From assembly GCF_002005145.1 (NCBI RefSeq), contig NZ_CP019698.1, forward strand, positions 558,001 through 622,000: a stretch of 64,000 nucleotides of DNA, in the 5' to 3' direction. Numbering within the stretch: the first letter of the stretch is position 1; each line of letters begins with the position of its first letter. The notes beneath the pieces were generated by a model. The model did not search any database. It had not been told where the DNA came from and saw only the letters and a program-made list of their open reading frames with translations. The stretch comes from Desulforamulus ferrireducens. GTDB taxonomy: Bacteria; Bacillota; Desulfotomaculia; Desulfotomaculales; Desulfotomaculaceae. The translations under genes were made by a program, and so were the position numbers. Positions 25,906 through 34,847 of this stretch are shown here, in pieces.

Positions 25906-27043
25906 CAAAGTGATAAACAAAGTACTAATACTATTGTTGGCTATGTTTATGGTACTGGGGAACAGTTCCGTTGGCTATGCCGATGCTGCCGTAATTACCA
26001 TCGAACAGGCCAGGGCACTGGCGTTGGAAAACAGCAGAGCTTTACAAAAACATGAAATCAATGTCAAGAAAGCCAAATACCAAAAACAACAGGCAGACCG
26101 TCAACTGGATGATGCCATTGCTCGGTATAACAGTATCGGTAGTAAATTGGGAGACGATTACTCTGATAGCCTACTGAATCAGTTGGATTCCCAGTATGAC
26201 AAAGTTGAGGCAGCCTTCGACAGCATCAATGCGACAGAAAACAACTATGATGATGCAGTTAAAGACGAAGAAAACTACCAGCAACAACTGGGCTATTTAG
26301 TTGAAGAAATCTACACCTCTATCCTAATGCAAGAAGCTGCTTTGCAAAAGTTAAATAAAGAATATGAGCTAAAGCAATATTTATTAACTATGGAGAGACA
26401 GAAATTGGCCCTGGGCAGCAGCAGCCAATATAATGTGGATGAGCTGGCTAGAGGACTCACGGAACTAAATAAAAGCATTATTGAGCAAAACCATAGTATT
26501 AAGACCAAAAAGGGTCAACTAAATGATATGATGGGCAGGGGCTACGATGAGGAGCTACAATTGGTTCCCTTTGAGGTCAAAGCCACCCTGGAAATTCCGG
26601 AGTATGAAAGTTTATTGTCCGATGTCACCTATTCCTCCGTCCAACTGGCCCGAATAAAAAGGGATCTGCGTGAGCTGGATGATGACTATGATGATGAAAC
26701 CGATTATTATAAGTCTTTAATATTGAGTCAGGAGATTAAAGCCAAGGAACTGGAACTGGCGGAGCAAACCGTTGCACTGTATGAAACCGTTAATAACTTG
26801 TTGTCCCAGGCAAAGCTAAAGCAAGAAGACTACCAAATAGCCCTCAACAATTATAGAAATGCCCAAAAAACCTATGAGTGGGCCAAGAAACGTTATGAAT
26901 TAGGACAGATTTCCAAGCTGGCGCTGCTGGAAAGTGAGATAAACTACTTAAATATGCAAAATCAAAAAAATACTGCGGGCTATAATTTGTACTTAACCCA
27001 GAGTATTTTGCAACTTGCGGCAAAGGGCATTTTGAACAATTAA
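25898..27043 (+). CDS. TolC-family outer membrane efflux-like protein
   Basis: A 381-residue secreted protein. The signal peptide is at residues about 1-31 (to SVGYADA). The rest is almost entirely long amphipathic helices in two similar halves (ITIEQARALALENSRALQKH..., TVALYETVNNLLSQAKLKQEDY..., YEWAKKRYELGQISKLALLES), the OEP repeat pattern. It is the last gene of the MacAB operon and ends at a good terminator. TolC needs an outer membrane in Gram-negatives; in a presumed monoderm it may act as a wall-spanning conduit or scaffold, which is inference only. Confidence 0.78.
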   Translation: MNNKVINKVLILLLAMFMVLGNSSVGYADAAVITIEQARALALENSRALQKHEINVKKAKYQKQQADRQLDDAIARYNSIGSKLGDDYSDSLLNQLDSQYDKVEAAFDSINATENNYDDAVKDEENYQQQLGYLVEEIYTSILMQEAALQKLNKEYELKQYLLTMERQKLALGSSSQYNVDELARGLTELNKSIIEQNHSIKTKKGQLNDMMGRGYDEELQLVPFEVKATLEIPEYESLLSDVTYSSVQLARIKRDLRELDDDYDDETDYYKSLILSQEIKAKELELAEQTVALYETVNNLLSQAKLKQEDYQIALNNYRNAQKTYEWAKKRYELGQISKLALLESEINYLNMQNQKNTAGYNLYLTQSILQLAAKGILNN

Positions 27044-27058
27044 AGCAGAATGAGATAA

Positions 27059-27105
27059 AACCCAGTAATGACCAAGGTTTTAGCAGGTTAGTACTGGGTT
27101 TTTTT
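27059..27105 (+). terminator. Terminator of MacAB-TolC-like operon
   Basis: AACCCAGTA (27059) pairs with TACTGGGTT (27092) across a loop holding weak inner pairing, and a run of T follows. Confidence 0.75.
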
Positions 27106-27247
27106 ATTGATATTTGTAAACAACTATTTGTTGTGGCCACACAAGAACTGTTTGTTTGTCGTATCCGGGACAAAAGTGTAAGATTGTATTAAAGAATATT
27201 ATCACATGCCAAAGGCGCCTGTACAAAAATTTAGGGAGAGGGTATAT

Positions 27248-28636
27248 ATGCAGCAAAGTACTTTAACAGCAGGGGTTCCCTTAACCAGTACCAGTGTGGA
27301 TGTTAACTCAGGAGTAAAAATTAAAAACAATTATTTCGATGGTTTACCGGTTTCCAGAAGCCATGTGGGTCTGTTTATGCTCATTGTTTTGGCCTACTTC
27401 TTTGAGCAACTGGATAACAACAACTTTTCTTTTGTAGCACCTGCCCTGATAAGTTCCTGGGGCATCAAGATGGAGGATATCGCCCATATTAACTCCCTTT
27501 ATTTTGTGGGCATGACCCTGGGTGGTCTACTGGGTGGTGTTATCTCTGACTTTATTGGCCGTCGAAAAACCTTCCTGGGCAGCATTGTTTTATTCTCTGT
27601 GGCTTCCATTGCTAACGGCTTTGCCCAAGATTTAACAACCTTTGCTATTTCCAGAGCAATCACCGGTTTTGGTATCTTCTGTATGATGGTTGTTTCCATC
27701 GCTTATATCTCTGAAATGACCCCTGCAGAAAGCCGGGGTAAGTGGCAGAATATGACTGCCGGTATTGGTTTTCTGGCCATGCCTTTGATTGGTGTAATTG
27801 CCCGCATAGTTGTACCCATCTCTCAAGATTCCTGGCGTTGGATTTTCTGGATGGGTGGTTTAGGTCTGGTTGGCTTCATTTTTGGTCTGAAGTATCTCAA
27901 GGAATCTCCCCGCTGGCTGGTGGCCAAAGGTCGCATAGCGGAAGCAGAACAAGTAATGTTTGAGATAACAGGTCGTCAAGTGGACTTAAGTGAGGCTGCT
28001 AAAAAAGTGCAGCCCAGTGAAAATGTTAAAGAAGTTTTGGTGGGTATGTTTAGCGGTGCCTACCTGAAAAGAACTGCAGTTATGCTGGTTTCCTTTATCT
28101 GCATTAACGTACCTGGCTTCATTTTTATGGCCTGGACACCGACCTTACTACAGCAAAAGGGTTTTACCCTGGAACAATCCTTGTTTGCCAGTTCCCTGAT
28201 TATTTTAGGTGCCCCTCTGGGCTGCTTCCTATCTTCCTTTGTCTCCGATAAAGGTGGACGTAAGATTCCCATCGGGGTCATTGCTCTGGGGTGGGCGGTA
28301 CTGGCCGTAGTATTTGCTAACCTGGGTAACAATATATCCTTGATTATTGCAGTTGGTATGTGCATGAACGCTTGTAACTTAGCCGGTGGCTTTACCCTCT
28401 TCTCCTATGTGGCTGAATCCTACCCCACGAGGATGCGTAATACCGCCACCGGTTTCCATAATGCCATGGGACGTTTAGCTGTGGCCGGTTCCCAACTGGC
28501 TGTGCCGGTGCTTTTTGCCAAAGCTGGTTTTACCGGTTTGTTTGGGGCAATAGCTATTATGTTGACAGTGGCTGGCCTTACCGTACTAATCTTTGGTGAG
28601 CGGACAGGTGGGAAATCACTGGAAGAAGTGGCTTAA
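27248..28636 (+). CDS. MFS transporter (sugar/aromatic-acid family)
   Basis: A 462-residue 12-TM permease. The sugar-porter-type motifs DFIGRRKTF after TM2 and ESPRWLVAKGR after TM6 are clear, and the last cytoplasmic loop has SDKGGRKIPIG. The ATG at 27248 follows GGGAGAGGG; an upstream ATG at 27206 lacks a ribosome binding site. The N-terminal about 45 residues are polar and unusual in length. The substrate is not deducible. Metabolite import is more likely than drug efflux given the family. Confidence 0.82.
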   Translation: MQQSTLTAGVPLTSTSVDVNSGVKIKNNYFDGLPVSRSHVGLFMLIVLAYFFEQLDNNNFSFVAPALISSWGIKMEDIAHINSLYFVGMTLGGLLGGVISDFIGRRKTFLGSIVLFSVASIANGFAQDLTTFAISRAITGFGIFCMMVVSIAYISEMTPAESRGKWQNMTAGIGFLAMPLIGVIARIVVPISQDSWRWIFWMGGLGLVGFIFGLKYLKESPRWLVAKGRIAEAEQVMFEITGRQVDLSEAAKKVQPSENVKEVLVGMFSGAYLKRTAVMLVSFICINVPGFIFMAWTPTLLQQKGFTLEQSLFASSLIILGAPLGCFLSSFVSDKGGRKIPIGVIALGWAVLAVVFANLGNNISLIIAVGMCMNACNLAGGFTLFSYVAESYPTRMRNTATGFHNAMGRLAVAGSQLAVPVLFAKAGFTGLFGAIAIMLTVAGLTVLIFGERTGGKSLEEVA

Positions 28637-28657
28637 AACCTTTTATTAAAATACTTG

Positions 28658-28696
28658 GAGAAGGCCTGGACGATATTGTTCGTACCAGGCCTTCTC
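28658..28696 (+). terminator. Terminator after MFS gene
   Basis: A 12-bp perfect stem, GAGAAGGCCTGG and complement, around a 15-nt loop, with a short T/A-rich tail. Confidence 0.75.
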
Positions 28697-28803
28697 TATT
28701 AGTTAATTTCATAATTTCCCACAGTTCTTTGATAATTGCTCCACATTTTTGTCCTAAATTATGGATGAAATAGAGATTGCCAATGCAAGGGGGATGATAC
28801 AGA

Positions 28804-29670
28804 ATGATGAAAAACTGGAAAAGCAAAGCTGTCTCCGGACTGTTAGCCTTGACCATACTGGTACCCTCCGCGGCCTTTGCCACCGATGCGCTTGATCATA
28901 AGAAAGGTACCGCGGATGGTAGAAAATTTGCTCACCACCAATTATTTAATCAAGAAAAACAACAGCAATTTAAGGCCAAGCTGCTGGAACTGGTTAGCAA
29001 ATACACCCCGGACAGTTTAGCTGAGTGGCAGGCTGCCCTGGCTAAGCAAGAGCAGTTATGGGAAGAACTGAAGGCCAAGCAACCGGTTCCTCAACAAAGA
29101 CCGGAAATATCCGAAGAGACCAGGGAAAAGTTGCAGTCCCTTGGCGAACAGGTGAAAAGTGGTCAAATTACCCAAGAGCAAGCTCGGGAACAACTAAAGG
29201 CCCTGGGTATCGATGGATTTAAACATAAGATGGTGATCAAAAATCACCCGCAAATGCCCGACGAATTGAAAGAAAAGCTGGCTGCCATTGGTGAAAACCT
29301 GAAAAAGGGGACCATTACCCAAGAACAGGCTGAGGAGCAATTAAAGGCCCTGGGTATTGAAAAACCTGCCCTTCCGAAAGGTAAATTAAAAGCTCAGAAA
29401 GACCGTCCGGAATTGCCTGCTGAAGTAAAACAAAAGCTAGAAACTATCAAAGCTGATGTGGAAAGCGGTAAACTTTCCAAAGAACAGGCAAGGGAAGAAA
29501 TGCAAAAGCTGGTCTTAAAACCCAGGAAAGATGGACACCCCATGGCTCAGTTGATGGAAGCGGTAGAAGCCAACGATGAAGCTAAGATAAAAGAGTTATT
29601 GCCACAGATGTTAAAGCAATTGCAGGAAAGAAACAATAATTTGTCTAATAAAATATCTGAGAGTAAGTAA
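28804..29670 (+). CDS. Secreted helical-repeat protein next to two-component system
   Basis: A 288-residue protein with a signal peptide (MMKNWKSKAVSGLLALTILV, cut near AFA at about residue 26). The mature part has three repeats of about 37 residues at about 99-136, 149-185 and 201-237. Each has the pattern P-E/D-K-L-x-x-I/L-x8-G-x-I/L-T/S-x-E-Q-A-x-E-Q/E-L/M-x-x-L, similar to the short SHOCT helix-turn-helix unit. A charged C-terminal helix follows. It precedes an OmpR-type regulator and sensor kinase by about 90 nt, with a terminator between. By analogy with CpxP/Spy it could be a stress-related extracellular partner; this is not shown by the sequence. Confidence 0.65.
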   Translation: MMKNWKSKAVSGLLALTILVPSAAFATDALDHKKGTADGRKFAHHQLFNQEKQQQFKAKLLELVSKYTPDSLAEWQAALAKQEQLWEELKAKQPVPQQRPEISEETREKLQSLGEQVKSGQITQEQAREQLKALGIDGFKHKMVIKNHPQMPDELKEKLAAIGENLKKGTITQEQAEEQLKALGIEKPALPKGKLKAQKDRPELPAEVKQKLETIKADVESGKLSKEQAREEMQKLVLKPRKDGHPMAQLMEAVEANDEAKIKELLPQMLKQLQERNNNLSNKISESK

Positions 29671-29677
29671 ACGATCC

Positions 29678-29710
29678 CACCAGACTCCCCCCAGGGGGTC
29701 TGGGTTTTTT
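29678..29710 (+). terminator. Terminator between repeat protein and two-component genes
   Basis: CCAGACTCCCC pairs with GGGGGTCTGG, followed by TTTTTT. Confidence 0.8.
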
Positions 29711-29765
29711 CACTGGGCCTGAGGTACAGCCACCGGAGGAAGTATGCCAATAAGGGGTGATAAGC

Positions 29766-30437
29766 TTGTATCGTATTTTTTTGGTAGAAGATGAGCTGAA
29801 CCTGAATCAGATCCTAACTTCCTATTTGCAAAAGGAAGGCTGGGAGGTAAAAGCCTTTGGTGACGGTCGTACTGCCCTGGAAGCTATTAATGAGCGGCCC
29901 CAACTTTGGATTTTAGACATTATGCTGCCGGATATTGACGGTTATCAACTGTTGCGGCGTATTAAGGAGGTCGACCCTGAGGTACCGATCATTTATATCT
30001 CTGCCCGGGATGCCGATATCGACCGCATAATGGGTTTGGAGATGGGTAGTGATGACTATCTGGCCAAGCCGTTTCTGCCCCGGGAACTGGTTATTCGCGC
30101 CCGGAGAGTGTTAGAACGTGTTTACGATAGGCCGGCGGAGACGGAAAACAATTTATATCATATCCATCCCTATGTTTTGGACGAAGCAAAGAGGGAGATT
30201 CGTAAAGGGGAAACTATTATTGAATTAACCTCAAAGGAATATGATCTGGCACTCTTCTTTACCAAACATAAAGGACAAGCCCTATCCAGAGAGCAAATTA
30301 TCAACTGGGTCTGGGGGGATGACTATGTTGGCACAGATCGTTCTGTGGATGACCTAATCAGGCGGTTACGCAAAAAGCTGCCGGATCTGCGCATTGAGAC
30401 TATTTATGGTTACGGTTATAGGATGATAAGTACATGA
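29766..30437 (+). CDS. OmpR/PhoB-type response regulator
   Basis: A 223-residue regulator: receiver domain (residues 1-115) with acidic pocket E8-D9 and phosphoacceptor D51 (WILDIMLPDIDG), K near 101 (DDYLAKPF), then a winged-helix DNA-binding domain (ELTSKEYDLALFF, GYGYRM at the end). The TTG at 29766 is preferred because AAGGGGTGAT lies about 8 nt upstream; a GTG at 29757 is part of that ribosome binding site. It overlaps the kinase gene by 4 nt (ATGA). Confidence 0.9.
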   Translation: MYRIFLVEDELNLNQILTSYLQKEGWEVKAFGDGRTALEAINERPQLWILDIMLPDIDGYQLLRRIKEVDPEVPIIYISARDADIDRIMGLEMGSDDYLAKPFLPRELVIRARRVLERVYDRPAETENNLYHIHPYVLDEAKREIRKGETIIELTSKEYDLALFFTKHKGQALSREQIINWVWGDDYVGTDRSVDDLIRRLRKKLPDLRIETIYGYGYRMIST

Positions 30438-31753
30438 AAAATCTATCACTGACAGTAAAAATATGGTTGGGTATTTCGGTGGTTAGTCTAATATCCTACC
30501 TGGTTGTTATTTTTTTTACGCCGCCCCTGGTGCGTAATTATTTTACCGATAACATGATGGAGCCACCCCGGGAGAAACCCAGCAATAGAATGGAAGAGCC
30601 CCTTAATGACAGGGGTTTTCATATACGCAGTTTTATGATGTTGGAAGATGGGACCACCCTGCCTGCAGAGGCTTACCGGGCTTTTCATCCAGCCTTTGTC
30701 CAGGAAGTAAAAAGAAATGCCGAGTCCCAACAAAGGGCAAAACAGCTCTATGAAAGCAAAAATGGCAATATTCCCGTTCGCTATGTCATTGCCCGGGATT
30801 TAGCTTATGAACGTCCTTTATACCAGATCATGTTGCTGAAAAAGCCGGAAGAAGATCGCTTTATCAAGGAATTAGTGTTGAATTTTATGTTTTATATGGG
30901 CCTGGCCCTGGTGGCCAGTTGGTTTGTCTCCCTCCTTATAGTGCGTTACCTCACCCGGCCCTTGACCATTATGGAGCAGCACGTGAAGCGCATTGCCAAC
31001 CGTGACTGGCATGAACCACTGGATATCAATAGAAATGATGAGATTGGCAAGTTAGCTAAGTCCATTGATAGTATGCGCCAGCAACTGATTAAGCAGGAGG
31101 AGTCGCAGCAGTCAATGCTGCAAAATATTTCCCATGAATTAAAAACGCCGGTGATGGTGATTCGCAGCTATGTACAGGCTATGCGAGACGGAGTTTACCC
31201 CAAAGGTGATTTAGATGGCAGCATTCAGGTGATCGATGAAGAAGGGGCACGTTTGGAAAAACTAATTAAACAATTACTCTATTTAACACGACTGGATTAC
31301 TTGGCCACAAGGAAACCAACCCTGGTGGATGTGCGACTGGATCTGTTAATTGAGAAAATTGCCCAACGCTTTAAGCTGCAGCGCATGGAGATAGATTGTA
31401 AATTGGATTTACAGCCACTGACAGTAAAAGGTGAGGAAGATACCCTGTGGGTGATGGTAGAAAACCTACTGGAGAATCACCTGCGCTATGCCGTATCCAC
31501 CCTCAAGGTGACCCTAACTACCAACAGTGAAAAAACCGAAGCAGTGTTACGCTTTTGGAATGACGGTTCCCAGATAGATCCCAGCCAAGTTAAGGAAATA
31601 TTTAAGCCCTTCCAGAAGGGACGGGAGGGTAAATTTGGCTTAGGCTTGGCCATTGTTCAAGGGATTTTGCAGCTTTATCAAGGAAAAATTACCTTAGTAA
31701 ATGAAGATGACGGTGTAGCTACGAGGGTTACCCTACCTTTAGGGAGAAGCTAG
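30434..31753 (+). CDS. Membrane sensor histidine kinase
   Basis: A 439-residue kinase. TM1 at about 8-28, an extracytoplasmic sensor loop of about 120 residues rich in Pro/Glu/Arg near its start, TM2 at about 149-171, HAMP (172-225), HisKA with H234 (QNISHELKTPVMVIRSY), and a HATPase domain with N-box VENLLENHLRYA and G2 box GKFGLGLAIV. The G1 box reads FWNDGSQI instead of the usual DNGxGI form, a mild deviation. It is coupled to the response regulator and lies near the secreted repeat protein, which could be its input or target. Confidence 0.88.
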   Translation: MKNLSLTVKIWLGISVVSLISYLVVIFFTPPLVRNYFTDNMMEPPREKPSNRMEEPLNDRGFHIRSFMMLEDGTTLPAEAYRAFHPAFVQEVKRNAESQQRAKQLYESKNGNIPVRYVIARDLAYERPLYQIMLLKKPEEDRFIKELVLNFMFYMGLALVASWFVSLLIVRYLTRPLTIMEQHVKRIANRDWHEPLDINRNDEIGKLAKSIDSMRQQLIKQEESQQSMLQNISHELKTPVMVIRSYVQAMRDGVYPKGDLDGSIQVIDEEGARLEKLIKQLLYLTRLDYLATRKPTLVDVRLDLLIEKIAQRFKLQRMEIDCKLDLQPLTVKGEEDTLWVMVENLLENHLRYAVSTLKVTLTTNSEKTEAVLRFWNDGSQIDPSQVKEIFKPFQKGREGKFGLGLAIVQGILQLYQGKITLVNEDDGVATRVTLPLGRS

Positions 31754-31786
31754 GAGATAGTGGATTAATATTCTGGAGGGCTGAAA

Positions 31787-32647
31787 ATGGCGATAAAAGT
31801 AGTAACGGATAGTACATCCTATATTCCCTACCACCTGAGAGAAGAATATGATATTTCCGTGGTCTCCCTGGGGGTTACCATTGATGCCGAGACCTTTCGG
31901 GAAGAAGATATGGATAATGAGGATTTTTATGTCAGAATGGCGCAGGCCAAATCCCTGCCCACATCTTCCCAACCGGCGCCGCGGGAATTCTATCAAGTTT
32001 TTGAAAACAAGCTCAGGGAGAACCATGATGTGGTAGGAATTTTCTTATCATCAGAGATGAGTGGTACCTACTCTACAGCACTGATGGTTAAAAATATGCT
32101 GCTGGAAAAATATCCTGCTGCCAAAATTGAAATAGTGGATGGCAGATCGAATAGTATGGAACTGGGCTTTGCTGTATTGGCTGCGGCCAAGGCGGCCAAA
32201 GCAGGGCAGCCTATGGAGGAGGTTATTGCCCAAGCCAAATATGTCATGGAACGCAGTCGGTTTTTATTTGTACCTGACACCCTGCATTACTTACAAAAGG
32301 GCGGTCGGATTGGGGGAGCAGCTGCCCTGTTAGGTTCTCTGCTGCAAATTCGCCCGATACTAACCGTCATCGACGGTAAAACAGCCTTGCTAAGTAAAGT
32401 GAGAAAGAAAGAACGTGCCCTGCAGGAAATAGTTAAAATATTTCTAACAGACATAGAGCAAAAGGGATTGGAGGATGCAGTTATCCACCACATCAATTTC
32501 CCAAGGGAAGCCCAGGCCTTAGCAGAACAGTTGGCGCAAAGGACCGGCAGGGTCATACCGGTTTACTCCATCGGACCGGTCATCGGCCTGCATGTGGGTC
32601 CGGGAACCTTGGGCATAGCTTATTATACCAAAGAGAAGAGGGACTAG
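31787..32647 (+). CDS. DegV family fatty-acid-binding protein
   Basis: A 286-residue protein of the DegV family, which binds a fatty acid and, in some Gram-positives, delivers it to a fatty acid kinase (FakB role). Family marks are MAIKVVTDSTSYIP at the start, SLGVTID, TSSQPAPREF, SSEMSGTY, a KGGRIGGAAALLGSLLQIRP region and a C-terminal GPVIGLHVGPGTLG. The ATG follows GGAGGG. It is the only gene of its unit and ends at a terminator. Confidence 0.9.
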   Translation: MAIKVVTDSTSYIPYHLREEYDISVVSLGVTIDAETFREEDMDNEDFYVRMAQAKSLPTSSQPAPREFYQVFENKLRENHDVVGIFLSSEMSGTYSTALMVKNMLLEKYPAAKIEIVDGRSNSMELGFAVLAAAKAAKAGQPMEEVIAQAKYVMERSRFLFVPDTLHYLQKGGRIGGAAALLGSLLQIRPILTVIDGKTALLSKVRKKERALQEIVKIFLTDIEQKGLEDAVIHHINFPREAQALAEQLAQRTGRVIPVYSIGPVIGLHVGPGTLGIAYYTKEKRD

Positions 32648-32670
32648 CCCCTTCGGCTAGCCCCTCTTCC
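32634..32670 (+). terminator. Terminator after degV-family gene
   Basis: AAGAGGGACTAGCC and GGCTAGCCCCTCTT pair with small bulges and overlap the stop codon. Confidence 0.55.
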
Positions 32671-32693
32671 TTATATAAATCAAGCCATACTAC

Positions 32694-33389
32694 CTATTTC
32701 ACTTTTCCATCCACAGAAATAACCACTTCCCGCAGGGGTACTTCTTGGCCTGCCATTTCCAGAGCTCTTTTGACCAGTACAACAATACCACCGCAGCAAG
32801 GTACTTCCATGCGGGCAACCACAATGGTTTTAAGATTGTTATGGGCAATAATTTGCGCTAATTTCTCCACGTAGCCCTGGGTGTTATCCAGCTTGGGACA
32901 GGCGATGGCAATGGCCCGCCCCTTGACCAGTTTCTCTTGAAAATCTCCATAGGCCGCCATGACACAATCGGCACACACCAGTAGATTAGCATCCTTAAAA
33001 TAAGGGGCAGTGGGATTGACCAAGTGCAACTGGATGGGCCACTGACGCAAACGGGAAGGTTGACTGCCGCCTGCCTCTGGTTCTTCCTCACGGTCAATTA
33101 CCCGAGTATGGGTGGATGGACAACCGCAGGCCATGGTGGTGGTTGCTGCCGTAGCTTTTAATTTAATGTTGGACCTGCTGGGATCAAAGGATGGGGCTTC
33201 CTTTTCCACCAACTGGATGGCATCCATGGGGCACTGGGGTAAACACATGCCCAGTCCGTCACAGTAGGATTCGGAAACCAGAGTTGCTTTACCGTCAACC
33301 AACTGTATGGCACCCTGCATACAGGCATTGGTGCAAAGACCACAACCGATACACTTATCCTGATCTATTTGAATAACCTTTCTTTTCAT
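32694..33389 (-). CDS. 4Fe-4S ferredoxin-like protein with C-terminal cysteine motifs
   Basis: A 231-residue protein. The N-terminal ferredoxin domain has cluster motif one, CIGCGLCTNACMQG, and cluster motif two in the variant spacing CDGLGMCLPQCP. A linker with CGCPSTHTR leads to a C-terminal domain with CADCVMA and VPCCGG motifs. This build (annotated ATP-binding or ferredoxin family protein in many strict anaerobes) is widespread, but its reaction is not known to me; an electron-transfer or metal-handling role is likely. The start follows GGAGG. It is monocistronic, with a TCACG-N7-CGTGA palindrome about 80 nt upstream. Confidence 0.75.
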   Translation of the reverse strand: MKRKVIQIDQDKCIGCGLCTNACMQGAIQLVDGKATLVSESYCDGLGMCLPQCPMDAIQLVEKEAPSFDPSRSNIKLKATAATTTMACGCPSTHTRVIDREEEPEAGGSQPSRLRQWPIQLHLVNPTAPYFKDANLLVCADCVMAAYGDFQEKLVKGRAIAIACPKLDNTQGYVEKLAQIIAHNNLKTIVVARMEVPCCGGIVVLVKRALEMAGQEVPLREVVISVDGKVK

Positions 33390-33468
33390 ATGATAACCTC
33401 CTAAAGTTTCGATAGTATTATTTGATTATTATTATAAAAAGGAAGTAGATAAAGGAATGTAAGCTATA

Positions 33469-33485
33469 TCACGTTTATAGCGTGA
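33469..33485. promoter_or_regulatory. Palindrome TCACG-N7-CGTGA, operator candidate
   Basis: The arms TCACG and CGTGA flank TTTATAG in the divergent promoter region between the ferredoxin-like gene and the metallophosphoesterase. The layout resembles a Crp/Fnr-family site, but the match is short. Confidence 0.3.
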
Positions 33486-33527
33486 AATATATCTCACTTC
33501 GACATTTTTTCGGGTTATTTCCCATCA

Positions 33528-33556
33528 TTAACAGTAAGTCCACGTTAGGTTATAAT
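33528..33556 (+). promoter_or_regulatory. Sigma-A-type promoter of the metallophosphoesterase gene
   Basis: TTAACA and TATAAT are separated by exactly 17 nt, and the start codon lies 32 nt after the -10. Confidence 0.65.
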
Positions 33557-33587
33557 AATTTAATATTACTTTCAAAGGAGTCAGTTA

Positions 33588-34613
33588 ATGAGACTAGGAT
33601 TTGTTGCCATTCTTCTTCTTTATACCCTGCTGAACTGGTTGGTGGGCAGGCAAATTTTAGAACTGCTGCGGGTGAACAAGATTGCCTTTTGGCTTATCAT
33701 TCTTGTCCTGGCCTACTCTCCCCTGTTAGCCCGGCTGGGATGGGTGAAGGGGCTCGACCATCTGGGCAACTTTTGGTTGGTGTTTTTTTATTATGCCGCA
33801 ATAGTGGCTTTTGTGGGCTTATTTATTAAGAACAAACCCTTCATTATGGGTTGCTATGTACTGATTCTGTTGGCTATTATTTATGGTGTTGTCCATGCCA
33901 AAGATATAAAAATACAGCCTTACGAAATCGCTATTCCGAAAAAAGCTAAGGATTTACATGTGGTACTGCTTTCAGATGTCCATATTGATAGTGCCAAAAG
34001 TAAAAACTATGTAGATAAAATGGTACGGGATATTAATGCATTAAAACCTGATCTGGTGCTCTTAGCCGGAGACACCTTTGACGACAGGGATATTAACACC
34101 CTGAAAAAAGAAAAGGTGACCCTGCAGGGTATTCAGGCCACCTATGGGGTTTATGGTGTGTTGGGTAATCATGAATATTATAGTGGAAATCTAGATGAAA
34201 TGATCAATATTTTTCGGGAAGCGAATATTCGCATACTTAGAGATGAAGTTATAGAGGTAGCGGGGGTTTACCTGGTGGGCCGGGAGGATTTCCGTAAGAA
34301 GAGAAAGAGTCTCAAGGAACTTTTGCAAAATGTTGATCCCAGCAAACCCATTATCCTCCTGGATCACCAACCGGTTGCCTTAGACGAGGCCAGAGATAAT
34401 GGTGTAGATTTGCAGCTTTCCGGACATACCCACAGGGGGCAGTTCTTTCCCAATCAGCTTATCACCAAAAGAATCTACGAGGTGGATTATGGTTATCTAG
34501 CCAAGGACAACTTACAAGTGATTGTTTCCTCCGGTTATGGTACCTGGGGACCGCCGGTTCGCATCGGCACGCAATCGGAAATTGTTGATATAAAAATCAA
34601 GTTTACTCAATAG
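33588..34613 (+). CDS. Membrane-anchored metallophosphoesterase (YkuE/YaeI-like)
   Basis: A 341-residue protein. Residues about 1-105 hold four hydrophobic TM segments. The calcineurin-like domain follows, with the metal ligands in order: SDVHID, GDTFDD, GNHEYY and SGHTHRGQ. Relatives act on phospholipid or lipid-linked phosphoesters on the outer face of the membrane, so a cell-envelope substrate is likely. The ATG follows AAAGGAG at a good distance. Confidence 0.87.
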   Translation: MRLGFVAILLLYTLLNWLVGRQILELLRVNKIAFWLIILVLAYSPLLARLGWVKGLDHLGNFWLVFFYYAAIVAFVGLFIKNKPFIMGCYVLILLAIIYGVVHAKDIKIQPYEIAIPKKAKDLHVVLLSDVHIDSAKSKNYVDKMVRDINALKPDLVLLAGDTFDDRDINTLKKEKVTLQGIQATYGVYGVLGNHEYYSGNLDEMINIFREANIRILRDEVIEVAGVYLVGREDFRKKRKSLKELLQNVDPSKPIILLDHQPVALDEARDNGVDLQLSGHTHRGQFFPNQLITKRIYEVDYGYLAKDNLQVIVSSGYGTWGPPVRIGTQSEIVDIKIKFTQ

Positions 34614-34699
34614 AACCTCCGTAATTTTTCTTTCTCTACCTTCATAGGACAACCTGGCTTTGGCATATGTTTTTCCAGGGAGGAAGGGGGTAGAGATTT

Positions 34700-34792
34700 A
34701 TGGATATGACTGCTGTGGAAATTTATATTTATTACATGCTTACGTTGTTGGCCATATTAGCTTTCTGTAAAATAAGTTGTCCAGAGAGCTAG
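34700..34792 (+). CDS. Possible 30-aa single-TM miniprotein
   Basis: ATG at 34700 follows GGAAGGGGG by about 9 nt. The product has one hydrophobic helix (VEIYIYYMLTLLAILAFC) and ends at TAG 34790-34792. It lies in the 326-nt gap between the metallophosphoesterase and the reverse rubrerythrin gene. The ribosome binding site and TM-like content support it; there is no homology evidence. The rest of this gap holds only the composite repeat at 34848-34919. Confidence 0.4.
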   Translation: MDMTAVEIYIYYMLTLLAILAFCKISCPES

Positions 34793-34847
34793 TGTTACTA
34801 CCAGTGGTTAAAGGGCAAGGGGGATAATGTGAACCGGATGTCGGACA

